Assembly: GCA_045637425.1 (NCBI GenBank)
Contig: JAZTZL010000005.1
Coordinates: 1-45,445, forward strand
Direction: 5' to 3'
Length of the DNA: 45,445 nt
Source: CAJGBR01 sp045637425
GTDB lineage: Bacteria > Bacteroidota > Bacteroidia > Bacteroidales > Rikenellaceae
In this document: positions 14,570-22,276 of the stretch, one piece after another
How positions within the stretch are numbered: the first letter of the stretch is position 1
Layout: every line of letters begins with the position of its first letter
The notes under the pieces: model-generated
The model's input: the letters and a program-made list of their open reading frames with translations, nothing else
Databases searched by the model: none
Told to the model about the DNA's origin: nothing
Made by a program: the position numbers and the translations under genes

Positions 14570-16357
14570 CTACATTCTTTCAGGAACACCGATTCCAAGC
14601 AGATTCATACCGCTCTTGATTACGCGTGCAACCTGTTCGGACAATACCAATCTCATCTTGCGGATTTGCTGGTTTTCCTCCTTCAAAATTGAGTAATCGT
14701 GATAAAACTGATTGTACTCCTTAACAAGTTCATAAATATAATTTGCTACGAGTGCAGGCGAGAATTGCGCTGCTGCATCTGCAGCCACGGTCGGGAATTC
14801 AGCAACGTGTGCAATCAACGCTACCTCTTTGTCAGTCAATTCAATGTCTACTGGAATTGCACCACCGATTTCTACGCCATCAGCCTCCGCACGTCTGAGC
14901 AACGATTTGATACGCGCGTGTGTGTATTGGATAAACGGACCTGTATTACCATTGAAGTCGATAGATTCTTTAGGGTCGAAGAGCATTGTTTTCTTCGGGT
15001 CCACCTTGAGAATGAAGTACTTAAGCGCACCGAGTCCTACCATATGGCTCACTGCTTGAGCCTCCTCTTCCGAACAACCGTCCAATTTGCCCAACTCTTG
15101 AGACATCTGACGAGCCTCTGCCACCATACCTTCAATCAGGTCATCGGCATCGACTACGGTACCTTCTCTCGATTTCATCTTACCTTCGGGCAGTTCGACC
15201 ATTCCGTACGACAAGTGGTGAATATCATCAGACCATTGGTAGCCCAACTTCTTCAACACCAACTTCAACACTTGGAAGTGATAATTCTGCTCGTTACCAA
15301 CTACATAGATGTGCTGGTCGAGGCTGAATTCATCGAAACGGCTCTTGGCAGTACCCAAATCCTGAGTCATATAAACTGAAGTTCCGTCGCTACGTAACAA
15401 GAGTTTTTCGTCCAATCCGTCAGCAGTCAGGTCAATCCACACCGAGTTATCATCTCTGCGGTAGAATACGCCCTGTTTGAGTCCTTCTGCCACGATTTCC
15501 TTACCCAGCAGATATGTTTGTGATTCGTAATAAATTTTGTCAAAACCAACTCCCATAGCCTTGTACGTTGCATCAAAGCCTTCATACACCCAGCCATTCA
15601 TAGTCTCCCACAACTTGTAGACTTCCGGATCCTGAGCCTCCCACTTGCGCAACATTTCCTGTGCAGCCAACATTATCGGAGCATTTTTCTTAGCTTCGTC
15701 TTCACTTGCTCCATCAGCCATAAGTTGTTTGATTTCAGCCTTATAAGCCTTATCAAATTCTACATAGTATTTACCTACGAGGTGGTCGCCCTTCATACCC
15801 GAACTTTCAGGAGTTTCCCCCTGACCGAACATTTGCCAAGCCAACATCGACTTGCAGATATGAATACCACGGTCGTTTACGAGATTCACACGAATAACCT
15901 TATTACCAGCGAATTCCACTAATTGAGACACCGACCAACCCAGCAGATTATTTCGAATATGTCCCAAGTGCAACGGCTTGTTTGTATTTGGAGACGAGTA
16001 TTCAATCATCACAGTTTTGCCCGTATCCTCGCCACGTCCAAAATCAACCGTATTCACCACTTTATTCAACACATCAACCCAAACTCCCTGACTGAGAGAT
16101 ATATTCAGAAAACCTTTCACGACGTTAAAATCGGCAACCAACTCTGGGTAGTCATTCTTCAATCGAACGCCAATCTCTTCAGCAGTCATCTCCGGAGATT
16201 TTCGACTCATTTTCAACAACGGGAAAGTTACCAATGTATAGTCGCCACGAAACTCCTTACGAGTTTTTTGCAACTGAATAATCTTTGCATTAATTTGACC
16301 ATAAAGATTTTGCACTGTTTCGGCAATCTTTTGTCCTATAAAATTCTCGATATTCAT
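14570..16357 (-). CDS. argS: Arginyl-tRNA synthetase
   Basis: ArgRS charges tRNA-Arg. The 595-residue class I enzyme has an N-terminal Add1 domain, the SSPNTNKPLHLGHIRNN block carrying the HIGH-type motif HLGH (residues 130-133), the KMKSREGTVVDADDL loop in place of KMSKS, and a DALR anticodon-binding domain that ends QVARVIKSGMNLLGIGVPERM-like. The variant KMSKS region is normal for this enzyme. A TTG at 16360 directly precedes the ATG at 16357; the ATG is used here. It lies 32 nt after tonB on the same strand and may share its transcript. Confidence 0.97.
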   Translation of the reverse strand: MNIENFIGQKIAETVQNLYGQINAKIIQLQKTRKEFRGDYTLVTFPLLKMSRKSPEMTAEEIGVRLKNDYPELVADFNVVKGFLNISLSQGVWVDVLNKVVNTVDFGRGEDTGKTVMIEYSSPNTNKPLHLGHIRNNLLGWSVSQLVEFAGNKVIRVNLVNDRGIHICKSMLAWQMFGQGETPESSGMKGDHLVGKYYVEFDKAYKAEIKQLMADGASEDEAKKNAPIMLAAQEMLRKWEAQDPEVYKLWETMNGWVYEGFDATYKAMGVGFDKIYYESQTYLLGKEIVAEGLKQGVFYRRDDNSVWIDLTADGLDEKLLLRSDGTSVYMTQDLGTAKSRFDEFSLDQHIYVVGNEQNYHFQVLKLVLKKLGYQWSDDIHHLSYGMVELPEGKMKSREGTVVDADDLIEGMVAEARQMSQELGKLDGCSEEEAQAVSHMVGLGALKYFILKVDPKKTMLFDPKESIDFNGNTGPFIQYTHARIKSLLRRAEADGVEIGGAIPVDIELTDKEVALIAHVAEFPTVAADAAAQFSPALVANYIYELVKEYNQFYHDYSILKEENQQIRKMRLVLSEQVARVIKSGMNLLGIGVPERM

Positions 16358-16389
16358 CAAAGTATTATGTAAACGGTTAATACTATAAT

Positions 16390-17154
16390 TTACTGCATTT
16401 TGAATATGTAGGTAATCGTACCTTGCTGCACGGGTGAAGATTTATCGACATTGAATCGAGCCTGACGCGCTGCTTCTACAGCAGCCTTCACCAGCACAGT
16501 GTTTTGCGTAGTTGATCCCTTCGAGCGATATGTTGCAGACTGCACCTTACCATCACTTGATACGCGGATTTCAACCACTACACGTCCCTCTGCCTTGGCA
16601 TTATACGAGGGTTTGGGCAACGAACCAATCAGCGAACGGCCAGCCAAGTCGAAACCACCTCCCGACCCATTTTTCCCTGTTCCATCGGGCGAGCCGTCAG
16701 GCGAGCCATCAGCCGCACCCTGCGTTCCCTTCCCCTCTTTCGTACCGCTGCCTTCAGCCAGGTTCTGCTGAGCAGTACCCTTGAACAGCGCTCGCTTATT
16801 TACCTGAGGTTTAGGCTCCTCCACCGGTTTTTGTTCGGTTTTGGGTTGTGGTTTTGTTTTCTTGTCCTCTTTTTTGACGATTGCAGGAGCATCTTCGTGG
16901 TCTTGAGTCAGTTGTTTTTCGGGCACCGGATTTGGTCTGACCACCTGTTTTGGAGCGCTCTTCACAGCCGCAGCACTACCCGAGGCAGCCTCGCTATCAC
17001 CAAAACTGATTAAAATACCCTCGCTACCCGATGGGATAGTCAGGTCGAACTTTACAAAAAGCACAACGACAACCCACAGCAACACGTATGCAAATGTTGC
17101 CAAACCGCCGACCAATCGACTTCGTTTTTTAATTTCGACCTCTCTGCGAGTCAT
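16390..17154 (-). CDS. TonB-like energy transducer
   Basis: The protein couples the proton-driven ExbB/ExbD motor to outer membrane transporters. It has 254 residues: one N-terminal membrane helix (about 16-36), a long Pro/Lys/Glu-rich periplasm-spanning stretch (~60-120), a Gly/Ser/Asp-rich segment with a repeated GSPD unit (~residue 145-165) and a C-terminal TonB-type domain (PKPSYNAKAEGRVVVEIRVS onward) ending FKMQ. The ATG overlaps the exbD TGA by one base; a GTG just upstream is possible. The context exbB-exbD-tonB confirms the role. TolA-like function is an alternative, since the partner set has a single ExbD. Confidence 0.87.
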   Translation of the reverse strand: MTRREVEIKKRSRLVGGLATFAYVLLWVVVVLFVKFDLTIPSGSEGILISFGDSEAASGSAAAVKSAPKQVVRPNPVPEKQLTQDHEDAPAIVKKEDKKTKPQPKTEQKPVEEPKPQVNKRALFKGTAQQNLAEGSGTKEGKGTQGAADGSPDGSPDGTGKNGSGGGFDLAGRSLIGSLPKPSYNAKAEGRVVVEIRVSSDGKVQSATYRSKGSTTQNTVLVKAAVEAARQARFNVDKSSPVQQGTITYIFKMQ

Positions 17155-17546
17155 CACTTGGGACTTGTTGCCAAGATTAACTTAAACTTGTTATTTTTTG
17201 CGATATTCATTACCTTAACCACCTCGTCTACTGGCACTGTTCTATCGCAGTGCAACGACACTGTGGGCTCCTTAACTGCAGCCATTTTCTTCTGCAGCAC
17301 TACTTCCAGCTGATTGAAAGGCACTAAATCTGTTTCTACATAGTATTTCAAATCTGAAGTAATCGACACTGTGGTATAAGGCTTATCTTTAATTTGATTT
17401 GCACTTTTAGGCAGCAACAATCTGAGCGCATTAGGATTAATGAGCGTAGTTGCAACCATCAAAAAGAGCAACATCAAAAACATCATATCGGTCATTGAAG
17501 ATGCGCCGAATGATGAGTCTATTTTTGAGCCGTGTTTAATAGCCAT
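17154..17546 (-). CDS. exbD: ExbD/TolR-family biopolymer transport protein
   Basis: ExbD forms the central helices of the proton-driven motor with ExbB. From the ATG at 17546 the protein has 130 residues: a short cytoplasmic start, one membrane helix (about 19-39) with Asp20 in SMTDMMFLM at the position of the proton-carrying aspartate, and a periplasmic domain with SLHCDRTVPVDEVVKVMNIA. A TTG at 17558 would sit directly behind the exbB stop and is less likely. The gene lies 12 nt after exbB and overlaps tonB. Confidence 0.92.
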   Translation of the reverse strand: MAIKHGSKIDSSFGASSMTDMMFLMLLFLMVATTLINPNALRLLLPKSANQIKDKPYTTVSITSDLKYYVETDLVPFNQLEVVLQKKMAAVKEPTVSLHCDRTVPVDEVVKVMNIAKNNKFKLILATSPK

Positions 17547-17558
17547 ATCAACAAACAA

Positions 17559-18251
17559 TTACTCAACCGGTTGATTGAGCAGGTCCATAAATGCGATTGT
17601 ATTAGACTCCATCTGGAATACGAGTTTTTCGATTCTCGCCACCAAATAGTTGTATCCAAAATAAGCTGGGATACCAACGATAAGACCGCCGACAGTGGTA
17701 ATCATCGCAGTATACATACCGCTTGACAACAGCGCCATATCGACCGTACCTCCTGCTTGAGAGAGATTCATAAACGCCTGAACCATACCGATTACGGTTC
17801 CCAAGAAACCAATCATCGGAGCTCCACCAGCAGTAGTCGCCAACAATGGCAATCCGCTTTCAAGTTTAGACACTTCCAAGTTTGCCACATTTTCGATAGA
17901 CGAATGCACATCGTTAAGCGGGCGACCGATTCGTTCGATACCCTTTTCAATCATTCGCGCAATTGGTGTATCATTTTCTCGGCACAATTGAATTGCAGCC
18001 GAAACTTTGCCTCCGTAGATAAGGTTTTTGATTTGGTTCATAAAATTCATATCCAGTTGTGAAGCCTTTCTGATAGCCCAGAATCTTTCGAAGAATACGA
18101 AAATAGTCAGGGCACCGAGAAGCGCCAACGGAATCATAAGCCAACCTCCGGCAAGAATCAATTCACCAAGTCCCATTGTCGGTTGTTGTCCAGCGTCTAC
18201 GACATTAGCCACAGAGTCTGTAACAGTTGTTGTTTGAAGTAATGTGTTCAT
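17559..18251 (-). CDS. exbB: ExbB/TolQ/MotA-family proton channel protein
   Basis: ExbB is the pentameric stator-like part of the ExbB-ExbD-TonB motor in the inner membrane. The 230-residue protein has three membrane segments (about 29-52, 133-157 and 172-195). The signature region LPLLATTAGGAPMIGFLGTV plus IGMVQAF carries the conserved channel residues. A -7 box at 18279-18286 gives a 22-nt leader. The first ~25 residues are polar and Thr/Val-rich, possibly periplasmic. It heads exbB-exbD-tonB, perhaps continuing into argS. Confidence 0.93.
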   Translation of the reverse strand: MNTLLQTTTVTDSVANVVDAGQQPTMGLGELILAGGWLMIPLALLGALTIFVFFERFWAIRKASQLDMNFMNQIKNLIYGGKVSAAIQLCRENDTPIARMIEKGIERIGRPLNDVHSSIENVANLEVSKLESGLPLLATTAGGAPMIGFLGTVIGMVQAFMNLSQAGGTVDMALLSSGMYTAMITTVGGLIVGIPAYFGYNYLVARIEKLVFQMESNTIAFMDLLNQPVE

Positions 18252-18278
18252 ATTTAATTATCATTTATTCTCGAACTG

Positions 18279-18286
18279 CAAAGATA
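18279..18286 (-). promoter_or_regulatory. -7 box of exbB-exbD-tonB
   Basis: TATCTTTG on the minus strand, 27 nt before the exbB ATG. Confidence 0.6.
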
Positions 18287-18357
18287 CATTTTTTTTGCGT
18301 GGTAAATGTCATTTTGGTTCAATAATTGTCCTATTTATCAAAAAAAACTTGTTGGTT

Positions 18358-18810
18358 ATGCAATTATGGAGAACTTTTTTGATTTTGGTTCTGACATCAA
18401 GTTTGGCAATAGGTTCGTGTTTCAAATCAAATATTAATAACAAAATGGGTACAATTTCAATTACAAAAGAGGATTTCGTAACAAAAGTAGCTGATTATGC
18501 GACCTCTCCAAATCAGTGGAAATATCTGGGGGATAAACCCTGTATAGTAGATTTTTACGCTACTTGGTGCGGACATTGCCGCACACTGATGCCGATACTC
18601 GATCAACTCGCCGAAGAGTATCAAGACAAGATTTACATCTACAAAGTGAATGTGGATAAGGAGCGACCTCTATCACAGGCGTTTAAGATAAAGTCGCTAC
18701 CGACACTATTTCTGTGCCCAATGAATGGCTCGCCGAGAATCATTCAGGGAGCGCTGCCAAAAGAACAACTAAAAACTTTGATAGACTCGTTGCTAATCAC
18801 ATACGATTAG
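18358..18810 (+). CDS. Thioredoxin-like lipoprotein with a CGHC active site
   Basis: From the ATG at 18358 the 150-residue protein has a lipoprotein signal ending LAIGSC (Cys21), so it is membrane-anchored in the periplasm. The thioredoxin domain shows VDFYATWCGHC (active site Cys71-Gly-His-Cys74) and the cis-proline KSLPTLFL. CGHC is the motif of protein disulfide isomerases rather than reducing thioredoxins (CGPC), so disulfide formation or shuffling is likely. The frame extends to 18244, but those residues do not look like a signal sequence. The gene is divergent from exbB, and its stop overlaps by 4 nt with the convergent glycosyltransferase gene. Confidence 0.85.
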   Translation: MQLWRTFLILVLTSSLAIGSCFKSNINNKMGTISITKEDFVTKVADYATSPNQWKYLGDKPCIVDFYATWCGHCRTLMPILDQLAEEYQDKIYIYKVNVDKERPLSQAFKIKSLPTLFLCPMNGSPRIIQGALPKEQLKTLIDSLLITYD

Positions 18811-19853
18811 TCATTAACCATTCTGCAGTACAACTCTGCGTAGCGACGGGCACACTCTTCCCAAGTGAATTGTGCTGCCCAATTTTTTATTTCAACAGCC
18901 TCCTCTTCGGATTCGCACTTACTCATAAATGAAGAAAGGTCTTCGGACATTTTTCGAGGCTCAAGTTCAGTCCAATAGCAAGCTCTCGGGCCACCAATTT
19001 CAGGCAACGAGGTCAGATTTGACAACGCCACAGGTTTACCGAACTTCATCGCCTCAATCGGCGGCAATCCGAATCCCTCACACAATGAAGGAAACAGGAA
19101 TATCTTACATTCAGAATACAATTTAGCCTTTTGCGCATCATCTACCTCGCCTACGAATTCGACATTTCTGCGAGGCAATTTTTCAGCTATTGTTCGAAGA
19201 TTCTTTGCGTAGGTGGTATTCAAACTACCAGCAATGACCAATTTTTGGTCGGGCAACCACTCCATCATTCTGACCAACAGTTCGGGATTTTTCTTTGGCA
19301 TCAGGCTAGACAAATGCAACAGATACTCACCCTTGCGCGGAGCACACAACCGAGTCAAATCACTGACTCCATTATATATAACCTCGCCCTGACGTGGATA
19401 CTCCGGGTAGCAGCGTTCGACATCTGACTTTGCATAATTTGATATAAAAGTGAGCGCATCTGCGCGTTTGATTTGTATGCCTATTTTTCTGCGATATTTG
19501 TTCACCTTCGCACCCTGCTTTTCATACAGAAAATTCAAATCGTGAACAGTCAGCAGCGTACGTTTTGCTCCATTCAAAAATTTCAAACGACCATATTGAT
19601 GCACCGAGTGAAACAGGTCGCATTGCAGCGTCAGTCTAAGCCACAAACGGCTCATTCGACTACATTCAATCTGTTTTACTCTATCGCCAAAGACTCCGAC
19701 ACAACCCTTCGGGACTACATAAACGAGTTCAACGCCATTACGATTAAGGAGCGGTAACTGTTCAACAAGATGGCGACCCAACTGCAAAGAGAACTCTCCC
19801 AGTCCTACTCTCTGATTCTCAATCGCACACAAATCCAACACTACACGTTTCAT
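18807..19853 (-). CDS. Glycosyltransferase family 4 protein
   Basis: The 348-residue GT-B protein should transfer a sugar from a nucleotide donor with retention of configuration. Visible marks: VHDLNFLYEK (residue ~103-112), ISNYAKSDVERCYP, VIYNGVSDL at the domain hinge (~159-167), HLSSLMPKKNPELLV as the start of the donor domain, and the E-x7-E motif in CEGFGLPPIE (Glu259, Glu267). There is no signal peptide. It follows a second GT4 gene by 9 nt, so the two work in one pathway, probably lipopolysaccharide core or another surface glycan. Donor and acceptor cannot be assigned. Confidence 0.88.
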   Translation of the reverse strand: MKRVVLDLCAIENQRVGLGEFSLQLGRHLVEQLPLLNRNGVELVYVVPKGCVGVFGDRVKQIECSRMSRLWLRLTLQCDLFHSVHQYGRLKFLNGAKRTLLTVHDLNFLYEKQGAKVNKYRRKIGIQIKRADALTFISNYAKSDVERCYPEYPRQGEVIYNGVSDLTRLCAPRKGEYLLHLSSLMPKKNPELLVRMMEWLPDQKLVIAGSLNTTYAKNLRTIAEKLPRRNVEFVGEVDDAQKAKLYSECKIFLFPSLCEGFGLPPIEAMKFGKPVALSNLTSLPEIGGPRACYWTELEPRKMSEDLSSFMSKCESEEEAVEIKNWAAQFTWEECARRYAELYCRMVND

Positions 19854-19862
19854 CTCAACACT

Positions 19863-21035
19863 TTATATCGACTCTAAAAATTTCACCCAATGCGCACCAA
19901 CACTCTCAACCGAGAATCGCTGCACACTCTGTTTTCCGTTGCGAGCAATTCGACTACGCAACTCATCGTTAGCCATTAATTGCTCCAACTCGCGAGCATA
20001 CGACTTCAGGTCAAAGGGCTGAACCAGCACTCCATTCACACCAGATGGAGCCAAAATCTCGCGAATGCCAGCACTCGAGTCAAATGCAATACAAGCCACC
20101 TCCGACGACTGAGCCTCGCACAACACCATACCCCACCCTTCTATTGTCGATGACAACATCAAAATGGAAGCATCTCGGTAGTAAGGCCTTACATCTGACG
20201 TGTAGCCACAGAAACGCACTCGCTTAAGTCCCAGACTGCGCACCTGTTCGCGCAATGCGCTCTCATATTCACCCTCGCCCACAATCAAAAACTCCCAATC
20301 CGGCATCTTACTCTCGACCATACTCCACACCTTGACAAGGCGGTCGATTCGCTTATCGGCATAGGTCAATCGCCCTACATATAACACCTGCTTGCGTTTC
20401 TGCTCGACAGGCAACGCATCGTTAGCACAAGGATTTGTAAATGTTCTAAACTTGTTATCCTGCACCGATACCCCCAGACTCTCGGCAATCTGCCGTCCAT
20501 AAGTATCTGTCAGTGTACCGAATACATCAACCGTATCATAAATTTCGCGATAGATTTTCCCTATTTTTTTGATATGTCGATTGAACAGCACATAACTCGG
20601 TTTGCGCAGAAAATGCCACTCAAACCACTTCGCAGCAGAAGTTTGCGCCAACCGTTTGCCATTAAATTTTTTATACTCGGCCTCCCAGAACGGAGTGCCG
20701 TGCAACATATACATCAACTTGCCATTAAGGTGCTGTTTCAGTCGGGTGAGATGGGGAATTAAAATCCCACCGACAACCAGCAAATCAATACCCAATCGGT
20801 TCGCAGTCTGCGCAATGCAATCCACAGCATCTTTAGTCATAAAATCGTCAATGGGCATCTGTTCATAGCGAATCTTCGGCGACGAATCGAACATCTTATC
20901 GTGATTGATTCGTGTAGCCAAAACCCACACATCAAACCCGTTATCACACAAATATCCGGCCACGTGGCGAGTAACCATTTCGGCGCCACCCATCGGATAA
21001 ACCATATGTAAAAATGCTATTTTTCTAACACACAT
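19863..21035 (-). CDS. Glycosyltransferase family 4 protein
   Basis: The 390-residue protein begins with a GT-B acceptor domain (KIAFLHMVYPMGGAEMVTR; the glycine-rich MGGAE loop binds acceptor or donor phosphate) and continues with VLYVGRLTYADKRIDRLVKV (~217-236), EFLIVGEGEYE and the E-x7-E motif EGWGMVLCE (Glu299, Glu307) of the donor site. The MGGAE and LHGTP motifs recall WaaG/RfaG-type enzymes that add hexoses to lipid A core, so a role in core oligosaccharide synthesis is a reasonable guess. A -7-like box TATTTTTG lies at 21063-21070 on the minus strand. Confidence 0.88.
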   Translation of the reverse strand: MCVRKIAFLHMVYPMGGAEMVTRHVAGYLCDNGFDVWVLATRINHDKMFDSSPKIRYEQMPIDDFMTKDAVDCIAQTANRLGIDLLVVGGILIPHLTRLKQHLNGKLMYMLHGTPFWEAEYKKFNGKRLAQTSAAKWFEWHFLRKPSYVLFNRHIKKIGKIYREIYDTVDVFGTLTDTYGRQIAESLGVSVQDNKFRTFTNPCANDALPVEQKRKQVLYVGRLTYADKRIDRLVKVWSMVESKMPDWEFLIVGEGEYESALREQVRSLGLKRVRFCGYTSDVRPYYRDASILMLSSTIEGWGMVLCEAQSSEVACIAFDSSAGIREILAPSGVNGVLVQPFDLKSYARELEQLMANDELRSRIARNGKQSVQRFSVESVGAHWVKFLESI

Positions 21036-21154
21036 AAACCTCTACATTCAGAAATGATTCCACAAAAATAGAGCAAATAAAAAAACTTTCCAAGTAAGTA
21101 GGAACATTTTGGTATTTTTCCAGATGTTGCGCAAGAATACACTAGAGCATATTA

Positions 21155-21185
21155 AGACCTGCCCGACGAAACACCAGACAGGTCT
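21155..21185. repeat. Hairpin in the gap below the 175-residue protein gene
   Basis: AGACCTG (21155-21161) and CAGGTCT (21179-21185) form a 7-bp inverted repeat. There is no T-run on either side. It may act as a weak terminator for the gene at 21220-21747 or protect a 3' end. Confidence 0.4.
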
Positions 21186-21219
21186 ATTAGAGATTATTGC
21201 TGTATCTTGAAAAAATATC

Positions 21220-21747
21220 CTAATTTGCCGTGATGCAACTTTTTACAACTTGTACAAAATCTGCAGCATTTTCAGTTTCGAGTTCCACCACTTCGGTTAC
21301 GGGCTCGTAGGTGTGAGGCACATAGACAAAAAGTCTGTATGCTGCATATTCGCCATCTTTCGAGAGCACTACATCAAGACGAGCTCCGCCAGAGTTGGAG
21401 CGAGACTGACACTCCTTCACAGCCTTGAAATTGCAAGTTTCGAGGTTTGTGCGCAATCTTGTAGTATCCGAAATCTCAAAATGGAGCGAATGTTTGTTCA
21501 GCGGGCTATTTGTCTTACTATAAATATATTCGCGACAACCGATAAACTTTGCCACTGCCACTACAGCCAGCATCACACCGGCCATCGTGATTGCGATATT
21601 GACAAAACCATCATACTTTCCAGCCACTACGAATAGTACTACGGCAGCCGCCAGTGACAACACGGCCAATACCAGTGATGTTTTGTTTACACCTATTGTT
21701 ACATTTCCACCTACGAGTTTTCCTTCATACATTGATTTCATAATCAT
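21220..21747 (-). CDS. Two-helix membrane protein of unknown function
   Basis: The 175-residue protein has two adjacent membrane helices (about 25-43 and 48-68) after a short polar start, then a soluble domain of ~105 residues with AAYRLFVYVPHTYEPVTEVV. The two-helix plus cytoplasmic domain layout is common among uncharacterised Bacteroidales membrane proteins. Three ATG codons (21747, 21741, 21732) lie near the start. It is a lone gene downstream of the complex inverted-repeat region 21801-21882, which probably forms part of its leader or promoter. No function can be offered. Confidence 0.65.
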   Translation of the reverse strand: MIMKSMYEGKLVGGNVTIGVNKTSLVLAVLSLAAAVVLFVVAGKYDGFVNIAITMAGVMLAVVAVAKFIGCREYIYSKTNSPLNKHSLHFEISDTTRLRTNLETCNFKAVKECQSRSNSGGARLDVVLSKDGEYAAYRLFVYVPHTYEPVTEVVELETENAADFVQVVKSCITAN

Positions 21748-21800
21748 TCTTTTTTTGAGTTTATTTTTTCATTTTGGTTTGAGTTAAGAGAGTGTATTGC

Positions 21801-21882
21801 AGAGTCCGAAAGTAATCGGACACAAATACATACAATCAGACGATTCGGACTCTCTCACTCCGAACCATCAGACCTGATTGTA
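21801..21882. repeat. Two interlocking inverted repeats
   Basis: AGAGTCCGAA (21801-21810) is the exact reverse complement of TTCGGACTCT (21844-21853). TACAATCAG (21831-21839) is the exact reverse complement of CTGATTGTA (21874-21882). The arms alternate (1-2-1'-2'), so as RNA they could form a pseudoknot or two exclusive hairpins. Smaller alternatives exist: TCCGA/TCGGA at 21804-21819 and TTCGGA/TCCGAA at 21844-21864. It lies between two minus-strand genes. Confidence 0.6.
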
Positions 21883-21903
21883 ATTTTTGGAAAAATAAAC
21901 TCG

Positions 21904-22275
21904 CTAAATGATTATTCGCCTCAGCGCGAAAACATAATAAATCTTATCGACACGCACTTGATGATATACGTCCGACTCGCCCGAGGTGTATGGATTCGGA
22001 GCAATGCTCCGACTTATCGATTTGTTTCGATTTTTCAACTCAACCGGAATGTGCTTGAATTCACTGACCGGCACGCGCTGAGTATTGGTCTTCACATTAT
22101 ACGCACCCGAAATTCCCGCCCAACTATCGCAGACAAGTTCGCAGTAATATCTCATTTTGTCACCAATCTGCAACTCAGACTGCACAGAACACGTCTGCTC
22201 GACAACGCCTGCTGCAGCCCTGCCGTTCAGTCCCAGACTTAGGAACAAAATAGATATGAAGATTAATCTCAACAC
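21904..22275 (-). CDS. Small secreted cysteine-containing protein
   Basis: The 123-residue product begins with a hydrophobic signal sequence (residues ~2-21, ending AAA), so it is exported. After it come three cysteines (29, 45, 49). It starts with GTG two bases after the stop of the TlpA-like gene; there is no in-frame ATG nearby, so the GTG and coupling are well supported. The rest has no family I recognise. Its position right behind a thiol-disulfide protein gene and its cysteines make it a possible redox client or partner. Confidence 0.62.
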   Translation of the reverse strand: MLRLIFISILFLSLGLNGRAAAGVVEQTCSVQSELQIGDKMRYYCELVCDSWAGISGAYNVKTNTQRVPVSEFKHIPVELKNRNKSISRSIAPNPYTSGESDVYHQVRVDKIYYVFALRRIII

Positions 22276-22276
22276 G

